From WHSW01 sp963846165 (lineage in GTDB: Bacteria; Actinomycetota; Thermoleophilia; Solirubrobacterales; 70-9): a DNA stretch of 64,000 nt. Of this stretch, positions 34,882-43,768 are shown piece by piece (position 1 is the stretch's first letter; each line of letters begins with the position of its first letter). The notes below the pieces were generated by a model, which was not told the DNA's origin, did not search any database, and worked only from the letters and a program-made list of their open reading frames with translations. A program made the translations under genes and the position numbers. The DNA is taken from positions 28,171 to 92,170 of the forward strand of contig CAWJUU010000004.1 in assembly GCA_963846165.1 (NCBI GenBank), in the 5' to 3' direction.

Positions 34882-35463
34882 ATGAAAACGGTGCTGATCG
34901 TGCTTGCTGCCGGGCTCTGTGCGGCGGCCGTCATTTACGTCCTCACCTCCGACGAGGTCGATTCCGGCGACCCCGGGGCCGCGAATCCGGACTCCGCGGC
35001 GACCGACTACGAGGCCGCGCTCGCCGGCGCGCCGCCGCCGCTCGCCGACCTCTACGCACAGGGCGATGCGCTGATCGAGGGCGGCCCCGAAGGGTTCGAG
35101 ACCCAGCTCGCCGAGCTCGAGGGCCATCCGGTGGTGGTCAACAAGTGGGCCTCGTGGTGCGGCCCGTGCCGGTTCGAGTTCCCGTTCTTCCAATCGCAGG
35201 CGGCAAAGCGCGGCGACGAGGTCGCCTTCATCGGCATCGACTCCGACGACTCCCCCGACGCGGCCGAGACCTTCCTCGAGGAGTTCCCCGTTCCGTATCC
35301 GAGCTTCAGCGACCCCGACCAGGAGATCGCTCGGCTGATCGACGCGCGCGAGTTCCCGGCGACCGCTTTCTATGACTCATCCGGCGAGCTCGTCCACACC
35401 CGCCTCGGCGGCTATCCCGACGAGGCGACGCTCGCAGCCGACATCGACAAGTACGGGAGCTGA
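34882..35463 (+). CDS. TlpA/ResA-like membrane-anchored thiol-disulfide oxidoreductase
   Basis: A 193-residue thioredoxin-fold protein facing the outside. Residues 4-21 are a membrane anchor (VLIVLAAGLCAAAVIYVL). The active site WCGPC is at residues 92-96 in VVVNKWASWCGPCRFEFPFF, with the cis-Pro loop FPATAFYDSSGE later. ResA and CcmG relatives reduce apocytochrome c before heme attachment, which would fit the ccm operon 3 kb upstream, although other extracytoplasmic redox roles are possible. ATG 34882 is chosen over an upstream TTG because the anchor starts there. The 3' end abuts the convergent repeat protein. Confidence 0.88.
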   Translation: MKTVLIVLAAGLCAAAVIYVLTSDEVDSGDPGAANPDSAATDYEAALAGAPPPLADLYAQGDALIEGGPEGFETQLAELEGHPVVVNKWASWCGPCRFEFPFFQSQAAKRGDEVAFIGIDSDDSPDAAETFLEEFPVPYPSFSDPDQEIARLIDAREFPATAFYDSSGELVHTRLGGYPDEATLAADIDKYGS

Positions 35464-36141
35464 TCAGCCCGAGGGCGAGGCGACGCAGCGGTACTGGCGC
35501 GCCGCCCCCACGGCCACCTCGCTCTGAACGCCGTTGTCATTGACCACCTGGACGAAGTTGGTGATCGTCGTGCCGTCGTCGTCTCCATGCCGGGTGTCGG
35601 TCCACTCGCCGATCGCGATCAGCGTGATTCCCGGCTCGAGCCGGAACTGGTGCAGCTCGGCGATCGTCGGGAGCCGCCGGTTGAGGCCGACACAGGTGTC
35701 ACCGGCCGTCCCCCAGACAGCGCCGGGACGGAGGTCGGTCTCGATGCACGCGCCCTCGAGGTAGCTCGTTCCGGTCGGGCACTGGAAGCCGAGCTCGGCA
35801 GCGGTCTCGGAGAGACCCACCTGGCCGTCGCCGATCTTCGCGGCGCCTACCGCGCCATCGGCGATCTTCGCGGTGCCCACCGCTCCGTCGCCGATCTTCG
35901 CGGCCCCGACGGCTCCTTCGCCGATCTCGCCGCCGCCGATCGCTCCGTTGGAAATCTCCGAAGACCCGACGGCGTCCGCCTTGATCTCGCTCGCTCGCAC
36001 CGCGTCCTTGGCGATCTGCTTCGCCTTGACGCTGTTCTTGGACAGGCTGGCGGCATAGACGCCACCGCCGAGCGCGATGAACACCGCCAGGGTCGCCATC
36101 AGGTTCGCGTACGTCAGCCTTGCGCGCATGCGAGTCAGCAT
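35464..36141 (-). CDS. Secreted decapeptide-repeat protein with Lcl/DUF1566-like C-terminus
   Basis: A 225-residue protein. Residues 9-31 (LTYANLMATLAVFIALGGGVYAA) are an export signal or anchor of a form I know from Thermoleophilia. Residues about 36-115 are eight tandem decapeptides with the pattern (D/G)-A-V-G-x-x-x-I-x-(D/N), for example GAVGAAKIGD and GAVGTAKIAD. The C-terminal 110 residues (FQCPTGTSYLEGACIETD, RRLPTIAELHQFR, IGEWTDTRHGDDDG, ARQYRCVASPSG) resemble the DUF1566/Lcl C-terminal lectin-like domain with paired cysteines. ATG 36141 has a GGGGAAG ribosome-binding site. It is a probable surface protein of unknown ligand; the repeats may form a beta-solenoid or trimer stalk. Confidence 0.8.
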   Translation of the reverse strand: MLTRMRARLTYANLMATLAVFIALGGGVYAASLSKNSVKAKQIAKDAVRASEIKADAVGSSEISNGAIGGGEIGEGAVGAAKIGDGAVGTAKIADGAVGAAKIGDGQVGLSETAAELGFQCPTGTSYLEGACIETDLRPGAVWGTAGDTCVGLNRRLPTIAELHQFRLEPGITLIAIGEWTDTRHGDDDGTTITNFVQVVNDNGVQSEVAVGAARQYRCVASPSG

Positions 36142-36227
36142 GTTCTTCCCCTCTCGGACACCTGCCCTGACGGCCATTCTCCATTCGTCCCCGGATGGAA
36201 TCCGCGAGGCCGAGCTCGCCGGTAGCG

Positions 36228-36233
36228 GATAAT
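36228..36233 (+). promoter_or_regulatory. -10 element (GATAAT) of the nfeD operon
   Basis: GATAAT ends 6 nt before ATG 36240 with CAGGGT between. One mismatch from TATAAT and the leaderless spacing make it a good promoter. It decides ATG 36240 over earlier in-frame codons. Confidence 0.5.
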
Positions 36234-36239
36234 CAGGGT

Positions 36240-37583
36240 ATGCGCCCGCGGATGCAGATTTGGCTCTTCTCGCTCCTCGCGGGGCTGCTGCTGCTGCCGG
36301 GAGCGGTCGGCGCGCAGAGCTCGCAGACCGTGCCCTCGATCGAGCTCTCGGGGACGATCGACCCGGCGACCGAGAAGTGGATCGGCTCGGCGCTCGATGA
36401 CGCGGCCGACGACGGTGCCCCGCTGGCGATCATCCGCCTCGACACACCCGGCGGGCTCGACACCTCGATGCGCGAGATCGTCCAGGAGATCATCGACGCG
36501 CCGATGCCGGTGGTCGTCTACGTCTCGCCCGACGGCGCCCGCGCCGCATCGGCGGGCGTCTTCGTCACCGAGGCAGGCGACGTCGCCGCGATGGCGCCGC
36601 AGACGAACATCGGCTCGGCGAGCCCGGTCTCGCTCACCGGCGCCGACATCGACACCGTCCTCGGCGAGAAGATCGAGAACGACGCCGCCGCCTATGCCCG
36701 CGCGCTCGCCGGCGCCCACGGCCGCAACGGCCAGCTCGCCGCCCGGACGGTGACTGAGGCCGAGAACGTGACCGCGACCGAGGCGCTCGACGCCGGCCTG
36801 ATCGACATCGTCGTCGCCAGCGAGGAGGAGCTGCTCGCCGAGCTCGACGGGTTCCGCGTCCAGGGCCCAAAGGCGCAGGCGCTCGACACCTCAGGGCTGG
36901 TGATCGACCAGCGCGACATGCCGTTCCAGTACGAGCTGCTCCAGATCCTCGTCAACCCGACGATCGCCTACCTGCTGCTGCTCGTCGGCCTGGTCGGGAT
37001 CGCGATCGAGATCTTCAGCCCGGGGCTGTTCATCCCCGGGACGCTCGGCGTCGTCTGCTTCCTACTCGGCGCCTACGGCACCGCCCAGCTCCCGGTGACC
37101 GCCGCCGGAATCCTGCTGCTGGTCGTCGGCATCGCCTTCATCATCGCCGAGGCCCACTTACCCACCAACGGCATCCTCGGCGCGATTGGGGTGGTCGCGC
37201 TCGCGCTCTCGGGGCTGCTGCTGTTCGACACCGGCAGCGACCAGTTCGAGGTCTCAGTCCCGGTGGTGATCACGATCGCAGTGCTGCTGGGCGGCTTCAT
37301 GGTCTTTGCGACCACCAAGGTTGTCCAGGCGCGCCGCAACCCGGTCATGGGCGGCCCCGAGCAGCTCATCGGCGCCCCCGGCGACGTTCGCGTCGCCCTC
37401 GACCCCGCCGGGCAGGTATTCGTCGGTGGGGCGCTGTGGCGCGCGACGCTCGCCGACGGCGCGGATGGCGACGAGGCTGAGCGGGTGCGCGAGCGCGGCG
37501 CTAGAGTGCGGGTCGAGTCGGTAGATGGGTTGACGCTTCGCGTCCGCCCGGCGCAAGAGGACGAAGAGGAGGCGCAGGAGTAG
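36240..37583 (+). CDS. NfeD-family membrane serine protease (ClpP class)
   Basis: A 447-residue membrane protein. An N-terminal signal (MQIWLFSLLAGLLLLPGAVGAQ) is followed by a ClpP-like protease domain with nucleophile Ser104 in RAASAGVF and the general-base Lys144 in GEKIENDAAAYARALAGAHG. Four to five membrane helices (about residues 235-265, 268-295, 298-335, 340-365) lead to a C-terminal NfeD OB-fold (IGAPGDVRVALDPAGQVFVGGALWRATLADG). Archaeal relatives cleave stomatin; the next gene encodes one, so this is the classical nfeD-slipin pair for membrane quality control. Confidence 0.92.
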   Translation: MRPRMQIWLFSLLAGLLLLPGAVGAQSSQTVPSIELSGTIDPATEKWIGSALDDAADDGAPLAIIRLDTPGGLDTSMREIVQEIIDAPMPVVVYVSPDGARAASAGVFVTEAGDVAAMAPQTNIGSASPVSLTGADIDTVLGEKIENDAAAYARALAGAHGRNGQLAARTVTEAENVTATEALDAGLIDIVVASEEELLAELDGFRVQGPKAQALDTSGLVIDQRDMPFQYELLQILVNPTIAYLLLLVGLVGIAIEIFSPGLFIPGTLGVVCFLLGAYGTAQLPVTAAGILLLVVGIAFIIAEAHLPTNGILGAIGVVALALSGLLLFDTGSDQFEVSVPVVITIAVLLGGFMVFATTKVVQARRNPVMGGPEQLIGAPGDVRVALDPAGQVFVGGALWRATLADGADGDEAERVRERGARVRVESVDGLTLRVRPAQEDEEEAQE

Positions 37584-37585
37584 AG

Positions 37586-38398
37586 ATGGTTGGCCTGATC
37601 GTCGCCGGTGTGATCGCGGTCTTCGTCCTCATCCTGCTCGCCTCGGCGATCCGGATCCTGCGCGAGTACGAGCGCGGGGTCATCTTCCGCCTCGGCCGCC
37701 TGATCGCCCAGAAGGGCCCCGGCCTGATCCTGCTGATTCCGATCATCGACCAGATGGTCCGGGTCGACCTGCGGACGATCACGCTCAACGTGCCGCCCCA
37801 GGAGGTGATCACCAAGGACAACGTCACCGTTCGGGTGAACGCGGTCGCCTACTTCCGTGTCGTCGACCCGAACAAGGCCGTCACCGAGGTCGAGAACTTC
37901 CTCCTCGCGACGTCGCAGATCGCGCAGACGACTCTGCGCTCGGTGCTCGGCAAGGCCGAGCTCGACGCGCTGCTCGCCGAGCGCGAGCGCCTCAACGTCG
38001 AGTTGCAGCAGATCATCGACGAGCAGACCGAGCCCTGGGGGGTCAAGGTCTCGACGGTCGAGGTCAAGGACGTCGAGCTGCCCGCCGACATGCAGAAGGC
38101 GATGTCCCGCCAGGCCGAGGCCGAGCGCGAGCGGCGGGCGAAGATCATCGCCGCCGACGGCGAGTTCCAGGCCGCCGAGAAGCTCTCGCAGGCGGCGAAC
38201 ATCATCAGCCGCAACCCGGCCACGCTCCAGCTTCGCTACCTGCAGACGCTGGTCGAGATCGGCGGCACGAACAGCTCGACGATCCTCTTCCCGCTGCCGA
38301 TCGACCTGCTCAAGCCGCTGCTCGAGCCGGCGGCGCCTTCGAGCGTCGCGCCACCCGACCTGCCGCCGACGCGACCGGCGTCCGACGCGCCTTCCTGA
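37586..38398 (+). CDS. Slipin / stomatin-like SPFH-domain protein
   Basis: A 270-residue SPFH protein, two bases after nfeD. One N-terminal helix (GLIVAGVIAVFVLILLASAIRIL) is followed by REYERGVIFRLGRLIAQKGPGLILLIPIIDQMVRVDLRT, VITKDNVTVRVNAVAYFRVVDP and QTTLRSVLGKAELDALLAERERLNVELQQIIDEQTEPWGVKVSTVEVKDVELP, the prohibitin-homology domain. The coiled-coil MQKAMSRQAEAERERRAKIIAADGEFQAAEKLSQAA forms oligomers. It scaffolds membrane microdomains and is the expected substrate of NfeD. Confidence 0.94.
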   Translation: MVGLIVAGVIAVFVLILLASAIRILREYERGVIFRLGRLIAQKGPGLILLIPIIDQMVRVDLRTITLNVPPQEVITKDNVTVRVNAVAYFRVVDPNKAVTEVENFLLATSQIAQTTLRSVLGKAELDALLAERERLNVELQQIIDEQTEPWGVKVSTVEVKDVELPADMQKAMSRQAEAERERRAKIIAADGEFQAAEKLSQAANIISRNPATLQLRYLQTLVEIGGTNSSTILFPLPIDLLKPLLEPAAPSSVAPPDLPPTRPASDAPS

Positions 38399-38402
38399 TC
38401 CG

Positions 38403-39458
38403 CTGAGCTCACCCGAGGTCCGGATAGACCAGCTCACCGGCCTGCGGGCGATTCTCGCCCCGGGCCGCGCCGAACGCCCGGACGCGTTCGCGCCCACGCC
38501 GCCGCAGACGCGGCCCGACGCGGCCGAGAGCTGCCCGTTCTGTGAGGGGCGGGAGGACCGCACGCCACCCGAGGTCTGGGCCGAGCGCCCGGGCGGCGGA
38601 GCGCCCGACACGCCGGGCTGGACCGCGCGCTCGGTTCCCAACCTCTATCCGGTGCTTGGCTCGGGGGGCGACGGCGAGTCGGCCGCCGCGGCACCCGAGA
38701 CCGGGCTCGCGAGCTCGATCGACCCGCTCGCCGCCTCGACGCGAATCGCCGAGGCCGACCTGTTTCGCTCCCAGCCGGCCGCGGGCGCGCACGAGGTGAT
38801 CGTCGGCGCGCCCGAGCACGTGACCTCGCTCGCTCAGCTCTCCGACGAGCGGCTCGCAGGCACGGTCGCCGGCTGGCGCGAGCGAATGCGCGCCCATGCC
38901 GAGGCGGCCTATGTCCACCTGATCGTCAACGAGGGCCCCGACGCGGGCGCGTCGCTCGAGCACAGCCACGCGCAGCTCTACGCGCTCGGTTTCGTGCCCG
39001 CGGAGATCGCCCGCGAGCGCGAACGCGCGACCGCCTACCACGAGCGGACCATGGGCTCGCACCTGCTCGAGGACGTCGCAACCGAGGAGGTGCGCCGGCG
39101 CGAGCGGCTGGTCGCCTTCGACGACGAGGCGTTGCTGATCTGCCCCTGGGCCTCGCGGGCGCCGTTCGAGCTCCGCGTGATCCCGCGACGCCCGGTGGCG
39201 CGCTTCGAGGAGGACGAGGGCGGTGCGGCGATGATCGCCACCGCCCTTCGGGCCTTCGCCGGTGCCCTCGGCTCGATGCCGCAGTTCAACCTCTGGGTGC
39301 GCACCGCCCCGCGCGCAGCGGAGGAGTTCTGCTGGCACGTCGACATCGTCCCCAGGCTGACCATACGAGCCGGGTTCGAGATCGGCACCGGGGTCGAGAT
39401 CAACGTCTACGAGCCCGAGCGCGCCGCCTCGGACCTGCGCGAAGCGCTCGGCCGCTGA
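38403..39458 (+). CDS. galT: Galactose-1-phosphate uridylyltransferase family protein
   Basis: A HIT-superfamily nucleotidyltransferase. It starts with the GalT pattern EVRIDQLTGLRAILAPGRAERPDAF, the zinc-type CPFCEG, VPNLYPVL, and the active-site LEHSHAQLYALGFVP near residue 186, followed by a second domain with EFCWHVDIVPRLTIRAGFEIGTGVEINVYEPERAASDLREA. No ATG, GTG or TTG exists in frame near the beginning; CTG 38403, five bases after the slipin stop, is the best position, so a sequence error or rare start is possible. Without a galactose gene nearby, an ADP-glucose or sugar-phosphate substrate cannot be excluded. Confidence 0.83.
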   Translation: MSSPEVRIDQLTGLRAILAPGRAERPDAFAPTPPQTRPDAAESCPFCEGREDRTPPEVWAERPGGGAPDTPGWTARSVPNLYPVLGSGGDGESAAAAPETGLASSIDPLAASTRIAEADLFRSQPAAGAHEVIVGAPEHVTSLAQLSDERLAGTVAGWRERMRAHAEAAYVHLIVNEGPDAGASLEHSHAQLYALGFVPAEIARERERATAYHERTMGSHLLEDVATEEVRRRERLVAFDDEALLICPWASRAPFELRVIPRRPVARFEEDEGGAAMIATALRAFAGALGSMPQFNLWVRTAPRAAEEFCWHVDIVPRLTIRAGFEIGTGVEINVYEPERAASDLREALGR

Positions 39459-39474
39459 TCCGTCCATTCGCCGG

Positions 39475-39480
39475 TAGGCT
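39475..39480 (+). promoter_or_regulatory. -10 element (TAGGCT) and leader of the AIM24 gene
   Basis: TAGGCT lies 35 nt before ATG 39516. An AAGGAGGAG ribosome-binding site at 39503-39511 sits a few bases before the start, so this gene has a short leader and uses a strong Shine-Dalgarno, unlike many neighbours. Confidence 0.45.
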
Positions 39481-39515
39481 GGCCCTGGGACGACCACGGA
39501 GCAAGGAGGAGACGG

Positions 39516-40238
39516 ATGGCGGTTGAGCAGACGCTGGCGCAGTTCAAGGAGACCGAGGGTGGGGATGCCTTTCGCCTCCAGAACTCGAAGCTGCTCAAGG
39601 TCGAGCTCGCCGGGGAGGAGATCCAGACGAAGCTCGGCTCGATGGTCGCCTACCAGGGTGACGTCCGCTTCGAGCACGCCGGCTCGGGCGGGCTCTCGAA
39701 GATGATCAAGAAGGCGGTGACCAGCGAGGGCACCGACCTGATGAAGGTCACGGGGACCGGCGAGGTCTTCCTCGCCCACCTCGCCCAGGAGGTCCAGCTG
39801 CTCCAGCTCAACGACGAGAGCATCACCGCCAACGGCCCGCATGTGCTCGCGTTCGAGACCGGGATCGACTGGGACATCAAGCGCGTCGAGGGCGCGTCGG
39901 GCGCGCTCTCCGGCGGGCTCTACAACATGGAGCTCGCGGGGACGGGCATGGTCGCCCTCGTCTCCGACGGGACGCCGTTATTGATCGAGATCGACGGCGA
40001 GGACACCTTCGCCGACCCGCAGGCCGCGATCACCTGGTCACAGGGTGTCTCGAGCACGGTCAAGACCGACACCAACCTGAAGACCTTCATCGGCAGGGGC
40101 TCGGGCGAGACGTTCCAGCTCTCGTTCTCGGGCAAGGGCTGGCTGCTGATCCAGCCGTCGGAGGGCCAGGTCGCCGCGGCGGCGGGCGCCGGCGGAGGGG
40201 CGGCCGGCGCGCTCGGCAACCTGCTCGGCGGCCGCTAG
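39516..40238 (+). CDS. AIM24-family protein
   Basis: A 240-residue protein of the AIM24 (TIGR00266) type: a beta-rich fold with FRLQNSKLLKVELAGEEIQTKLGSMVAYQGDVRFEH, MIKKAVTSEGTDLMKVTGTGEVFLAHLAQEVQLLQLNDESITANGPHVLAFE, and ITWSQGVSSTVKTDTNLKTFIGRGSGETFQLSFSGKGWLLIQPSE. The yeast namesake affects mitochondrial inner-membrane organisation; bacterial function is unknown. The C-terminus ends in an Ala/Gly-rich tail (AAAAGAGGGAAGALGNLLGGR). Confidence 0.9.
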   Translation: MAVEQTLAQFKETEGGDAFRLQNSKLLKVELAGEEIQTKLGSMVAYQGDVRFEHAGSGGLSKMIKKAVTSEGTDLMKVTGTGEVFLAHLAQEVQLLQLNDESITANGPHVLAFETGIDWDIKRVEGASGALSGGLYNMELAGTGMVALVSDGTPLLIEIDGEDTFADPQAAITWSQGVSSTVKTDTNLKTFIGRGSGETFQLSFSGKGWLLIQPSEGQVAAAAGAGGGAAGALGNLLGGR

Positions 40239-40282
40239 ACAAGCCGGCATCCGGCCCCGCTACCGCTACGCTGGCGCCCCCG

Positions 40283-41005
40283 ATGCCGCCGATTCGTCGC
40301 CCATTCCCGCGCTTCATCGCCGACGCCTCGCAGGAGGGCCGGCCCTACGGGCGCTGGGAGGAGCGGCTGCGCGAGTCGTTCGCCGGCGCCTGCGAGCCGC
40401 TTGCCGGCGAGGCGGGATCGGCGCTCGACCCGATGACCGTGAAGTGGTTCCCCGATCGCACCTGGGCCCAGCGCGTGTACGTGCCGGCGAGCGGCCGCGC
40501 GGCGGAGCCGACCACCGGCGAGGACGGCGAGCCGGTGCTGGCCGAGTTCTTCGGCTGGGTCTCGTTCGCGCCGGGCGAGGACTCGGAAGGGCCGCAGGAC
40601 GTTCGCGCGAAGGCCGAGTTCACCGACGTCACCGCCGAGGAGAACCCCGATTGGCAGATCGACCTCAATGACGATGTGATCGGCAGCTGGAACACCGACG
40701 GCGGTCGTGGCGGCGACGTGACGCTGATCTGGGGGCTGCCGCTGGTCCGCGGTGCGGTCGCGGTCACCGCCGAGCTCGACGGCGAGCCGATCGACCAGGC
40801 CCCGGTCGCCGACGGGCGATTCACGCTCGTCGCCGTGGACGCGGTCCATGGCTTCGGCGACGACCTCTTCCTCGACGTCAAGCTCTGGAATCGTGGCGTC
40901 AAGGAGATCGCGTCGGAGAGCCTGTACGCCGAGGGCGGGGACGAGGACGACGACGAGGCTGAGGTCGACGACGCGCCCGACCCCAAAGCTGAAGAGAAGA
41001 CGTAG
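40283..41005 (+). CDS. Conserved protein of unknown function with acidic tail
   Basis: A 240-residue soluble protein without recognised family. It has WFPDRTWAQRVYVPASGR, VLAEFFGWVSFAPG, ENPDWQIDLNDDVIGSWNTDGGRGGDVTLIWGLPLVRGAVAVTAEL and a last part VHGFGDDLFLDVKLWNRG. The predicted secondary structure is mainly beta strand. The final 30 residues are strongly acidic (GGDEDDDEAEVDD). It lies 12 nt before the CapA-like gene, so the two are probably cotranscribed. TACGCT at 10 nt before ATG 40283 is a possible promoter. Confidence 0.75.
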   Translation: MPPIRRPFPRFIADASQEGRPYGRWEERLRESFAGACEPLAGEAGSALDPMTVKWFPDRTWAQRVYVPASGRAAEPTTGEDGEPVLAEFFGWVSFAPGEDSEGPQDVRAKAEFTDVTAEENPDWQIDLNDDVIGSWNTDGGRGGDVTLIWGLPLVRGAVAVTAELDGEPIDQAPVADGRFTLVAVDAVHGFGDDLFLDVKLWNRGVKEIASESLYAEGGDEDDDEAEVDDAPDPKAEEKT

Positions 41006-41017
41006 CCGGAGCCGACG

Positions 41018-42187
41018 ATGAGCCGCTGGCTCGCCGCCGCCTTCGCCGTCGTCTGCATCGTCGGCGCCGCGGTCGCTGTCTGGCTCGTTGTCATCGACGG
41101 CTCGGACGAGCCGGGGCCGGGTTCGGCCCGCGGCACGAACGGATCCGAGGCCGAGGCCGAGGCCGGCGCCGAGCCGGCCCGGTTCACCGTCTCGGTCAGC
41201 GGCGACCTGCTCATGCACCAGCCGCTGCTCGACCGCGCGCTCGCCAACGGTGGTGGGAGCGAGTACGACTTCGCGCCCTTCTTCAGCGCGATCGGCCCCT
41301 ACGTCCGCGACGTCGACCTCGGGCTCTGCCACATCGAGACCCCGATGGGCCCCGGCCCGCCCGCCTCCTACCCGATTTTCAACACCCCGACCGGGCTCGC
41401 GACCTCGCTCCGAAGGAGCGGCTGGGACGCCTGCTCGACCGCGTCGAACCACTCGCTCGACCAGGGGCTCGAGGGGATCGACGGGACGCTCGTCGCCCTC
41501 GACCAGCAGGAGATCGTCCACACCGGGTCGTTTGAGTCCGAGAAGGCGCGTGGGCCGACGCTCATCGACGTGCACGGGGTCAAGCTCGGCTACCTCTCAT
41601 ACACCGACGCCACCAACGGGATCCCGGCCCCGACCGCGTGGGCGCTCAACGAGTACGCCGCCGCAGACCCGAAGGCCGGCGCCGAAGCGATCCTCGCCGA
41701 CGCTCGCGCAACCCGCCGCGCCGGAGCCGAGGCGGTGATCGTCAACCTGCACTGGGGCGATGAGAACTCGAGCCAGCCGAACGACTCGCAGATCGAGGTC
41801 GCCAAGCGGCTCACCGAGTCCCCGCTGATCACCGCCGTCGTCGGCCAGGGACCTCATGTCGTGCAGCCGATCTGGCGCATGAATGGGAAGTTCGTCGTCT
41901 TCAGCGAGGGCAACCTGGTCTCCAACCAGAGTCCCGCCTCGGGCCTGCCCGCGGCGACCCAGGACGGCCTGATCGCGCTGCTCGACTTCCGCGCCGACGG
42001 CGACCGGGTCGAGGTCAGGCGGATCCGCTACGTGCCGGTCTGGGTCCGCCCCGGCGACTACACGGTGCTTCCGGCGAAGGCCCCGGCCGACCCTGCGAAT
42101 GCCTCCGCGCTCGATCAGTCCTACGCCCGCACGGTCGCCGTCGCCGGTGACGGCGAGGGAATCGAGCCGGCGTTCGGCGGCCCGTAG
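41018..42187 (+). CDS. CapA/PgsA-like metallophosphatase-fold protein
   Basis: A 389-residue membrane-anchored protein. An N-terminal helix (LAAAFAVVCIVGAAVAVWLVVI) is followed by a CapA domain with the metallophosphatase motifs VSGDLLMHQPLL, HIETPMGPGPP, CSTASNHSLDQG, VIVNLHWGDEN and AVVGQGPHVVQPIW. CapA takes part in poly-gamma-glutamate synthesis in Bacillus, but many single CapA proteins in actinobacteria are not linked to such polymers. No capB/capC homologue is present, so the polymer role is not supported here. Confidence 0.88.
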   Translation: MSRWLAAAFAVVCIVGAAVAVWLVVIDGSDEPGPGSARGTNGSEAEAEAGAEPARFTVSVSGDLLMHQPLLDRALANGGGSEYDFAPFFSAIGPYVRDVDLGLCHIETPMGPGPPASYPIFNTPTGLATSLRRSGWDACSTASNHSLDQGLEGIDGTLVALDQQEIVHTGSFESEKARGPTLIDVHGVKLGYLSYTDATNGIPAPTAWALNEYAAADPKAGAEAILADARATRRAGAEAVIVNLHWGDENSSQPNDSQIEVAKRLTESPLITAVVGQGPHVVQPIWRMNGKFVVFSEGNLVSNQSPASGLPAATQDGLIALLDFRADGDRVEVRRIRYVPVWVRPGDYTVLPAKAPADPANASALDQSYARTVAVAGDGEGIEPAFGGP

Positions 42188-42205
42188 CCGGGGCGCGACC
42201 GGGGC

Positions 42206-42223
42206 TATGCTCGCGGGGCGAGC
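42206..42223 (+). promoter_or_regulatory. hut operon promoter with overlapping hairpin
   Basis: TATGCT (42206-42211) is the likely -10. It overlaps the start of a perfect inverted repeat GCTCGC-GGG-GCGAGC (42209-42223) that would cover the transcription start. This could be the operator for a hut regulator or a hairpin at the mRNA 5' end. hutH starts at ATG 42242. Confidence 0.4.
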
Positions 42224-42241
42224 GATTTGACCGAGGTTGCG

Positions 42242-43768
42242 ATGATCGAGCTGGGGCCGGGCGGAGTCACGGCCGAGGAGGTGGTCTCCGTCGCCCGCCG
42301 CGGGGCCGTCGCAGAGCTCTCGGACGAGGGGCGTGCGGCGATGGCGGAGACGGCGGCCGTCGTCGACCGCCTGGCAGCCGCCGAGGAGCCGGCCTACGGC
42401 GTCTCGACCGGCTTCGGCTCGCTCGCACAGACGGCGATCCCCGCCGACCGCCGCGCCGAGCTCCAGCGGGCGTTGATCCGCTCCCATGCCGCCGGGATGG
42501 GCCCCCCGGTGGAGCGCGAGGTGGTTCGGGCGATGCTCTTCCTCCGGGCCCGCTCGCTCGCCCTCGGACGCTCCGGCGCCCGACCGCTGATCGCCGAGAG
42601 CATGCTCGCCATGCTGGCTGCGGAGATCGAGCCGATCGTCCCCGAGCACGGCTCGCTCGGCGCCAGCGGCGACCTCGCTCCGCTGGCCCATTGCGGGCTG
42701 GCGCTGATCGGCGAGGGCGAGGTCTTCGACGCCGCGGGCAGGCCGCTTGCAGCCGCCGAGGGGCTGCGCGAGGCGCGGGCTCGAACCGGTCGTGCTCGGC
42801 GCCAAGGAGGGATTGGCGCTGATCAACGGCACCGACGGGATCCTCGGCATGCTGGTGCTGGCGCTCGCCGACCTGCGGCGGCTGCTCGAGCTCGCCGACG
42901 TCGCCGGCGCGATGAGCACCGAGGCCCTGCTGGGAACCGACCGCGCCTTCGCCGCCGACCTGATCGCGCTCCGCCCGCAGCCCGGGCAGGCGCTCAGCGC
43001 CGCCAACCTCCGCCGGCTGCTCGACGGCTCGGCGATCGTCGCCAGTCACCGCGAGGACGACCCGCGGGTCCAGGACGCCTACTCGATTCGCTGCACGCCT
43101 CAGGTTCACGGCGCGGCCCGCGACACCCACCGCCACGCGCAGAGCGTCGCCGACGCCGAGCTCGTCTCCGCGATCGACAACCCGATGGTGCTCCCGGACG
43201 GGCGGGTGGAGTCGTGCGGGAACTTCCACGGCGCTCCGGTCGCGTTTGCGTGCGACTTCCTCGCCATCGCCGCGGCCGAGCTGGGCGCGATCAGCGAGCG
43301 CCGCACCGACCGCCTGCTCGACGCCGCACGCTCGCACGGGCTGCCGCCCTTCCTGGCGCCCGACGCCGGGGTCAACTCGGGGCTGATGATCGCCCAGTAC
43401 ACGCAGGCGGCGATGGTGGCCGAGAACCGCCGCCTCGCGGCGCCGGCCGCGGTCGACTCGGTGCCGACCAGCGCGATGCAGGAGGACCACGTCTCGATGG
43501 GCTGGGGGGCTGCGCGCAAGCTGCGCACCGCGGTCGCCAACCTGCGCCGGATCCTCGCGGTCGAGCTCTCCTGCGCCGCGCGGGGACTCGAGCTGCGGGC
43601 CCCGCTCGAGCCCGCCCGCGGCACCGCCGCGGCGCTCGGGGCGCTCCGGCGGGTGGCGCCCGGCGCGGGCCCGGACCGCTGGCTTTCACCCGAGCTGGCC
43701 GCGGTCGAGGAGCTGCTCGCCGGCGAGGCGATGATCACCGCGGTCGAGGCCGAGATCGGGGAGCTCGA

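Noticed and set aside
41018..42187. CapA-like gene as part of a poly-gamma-glutamate capsule cluster
   Set aside because: No capB, capC or pgsE homologue is in the neighbourhood, and the adjacent genes are unrelated.
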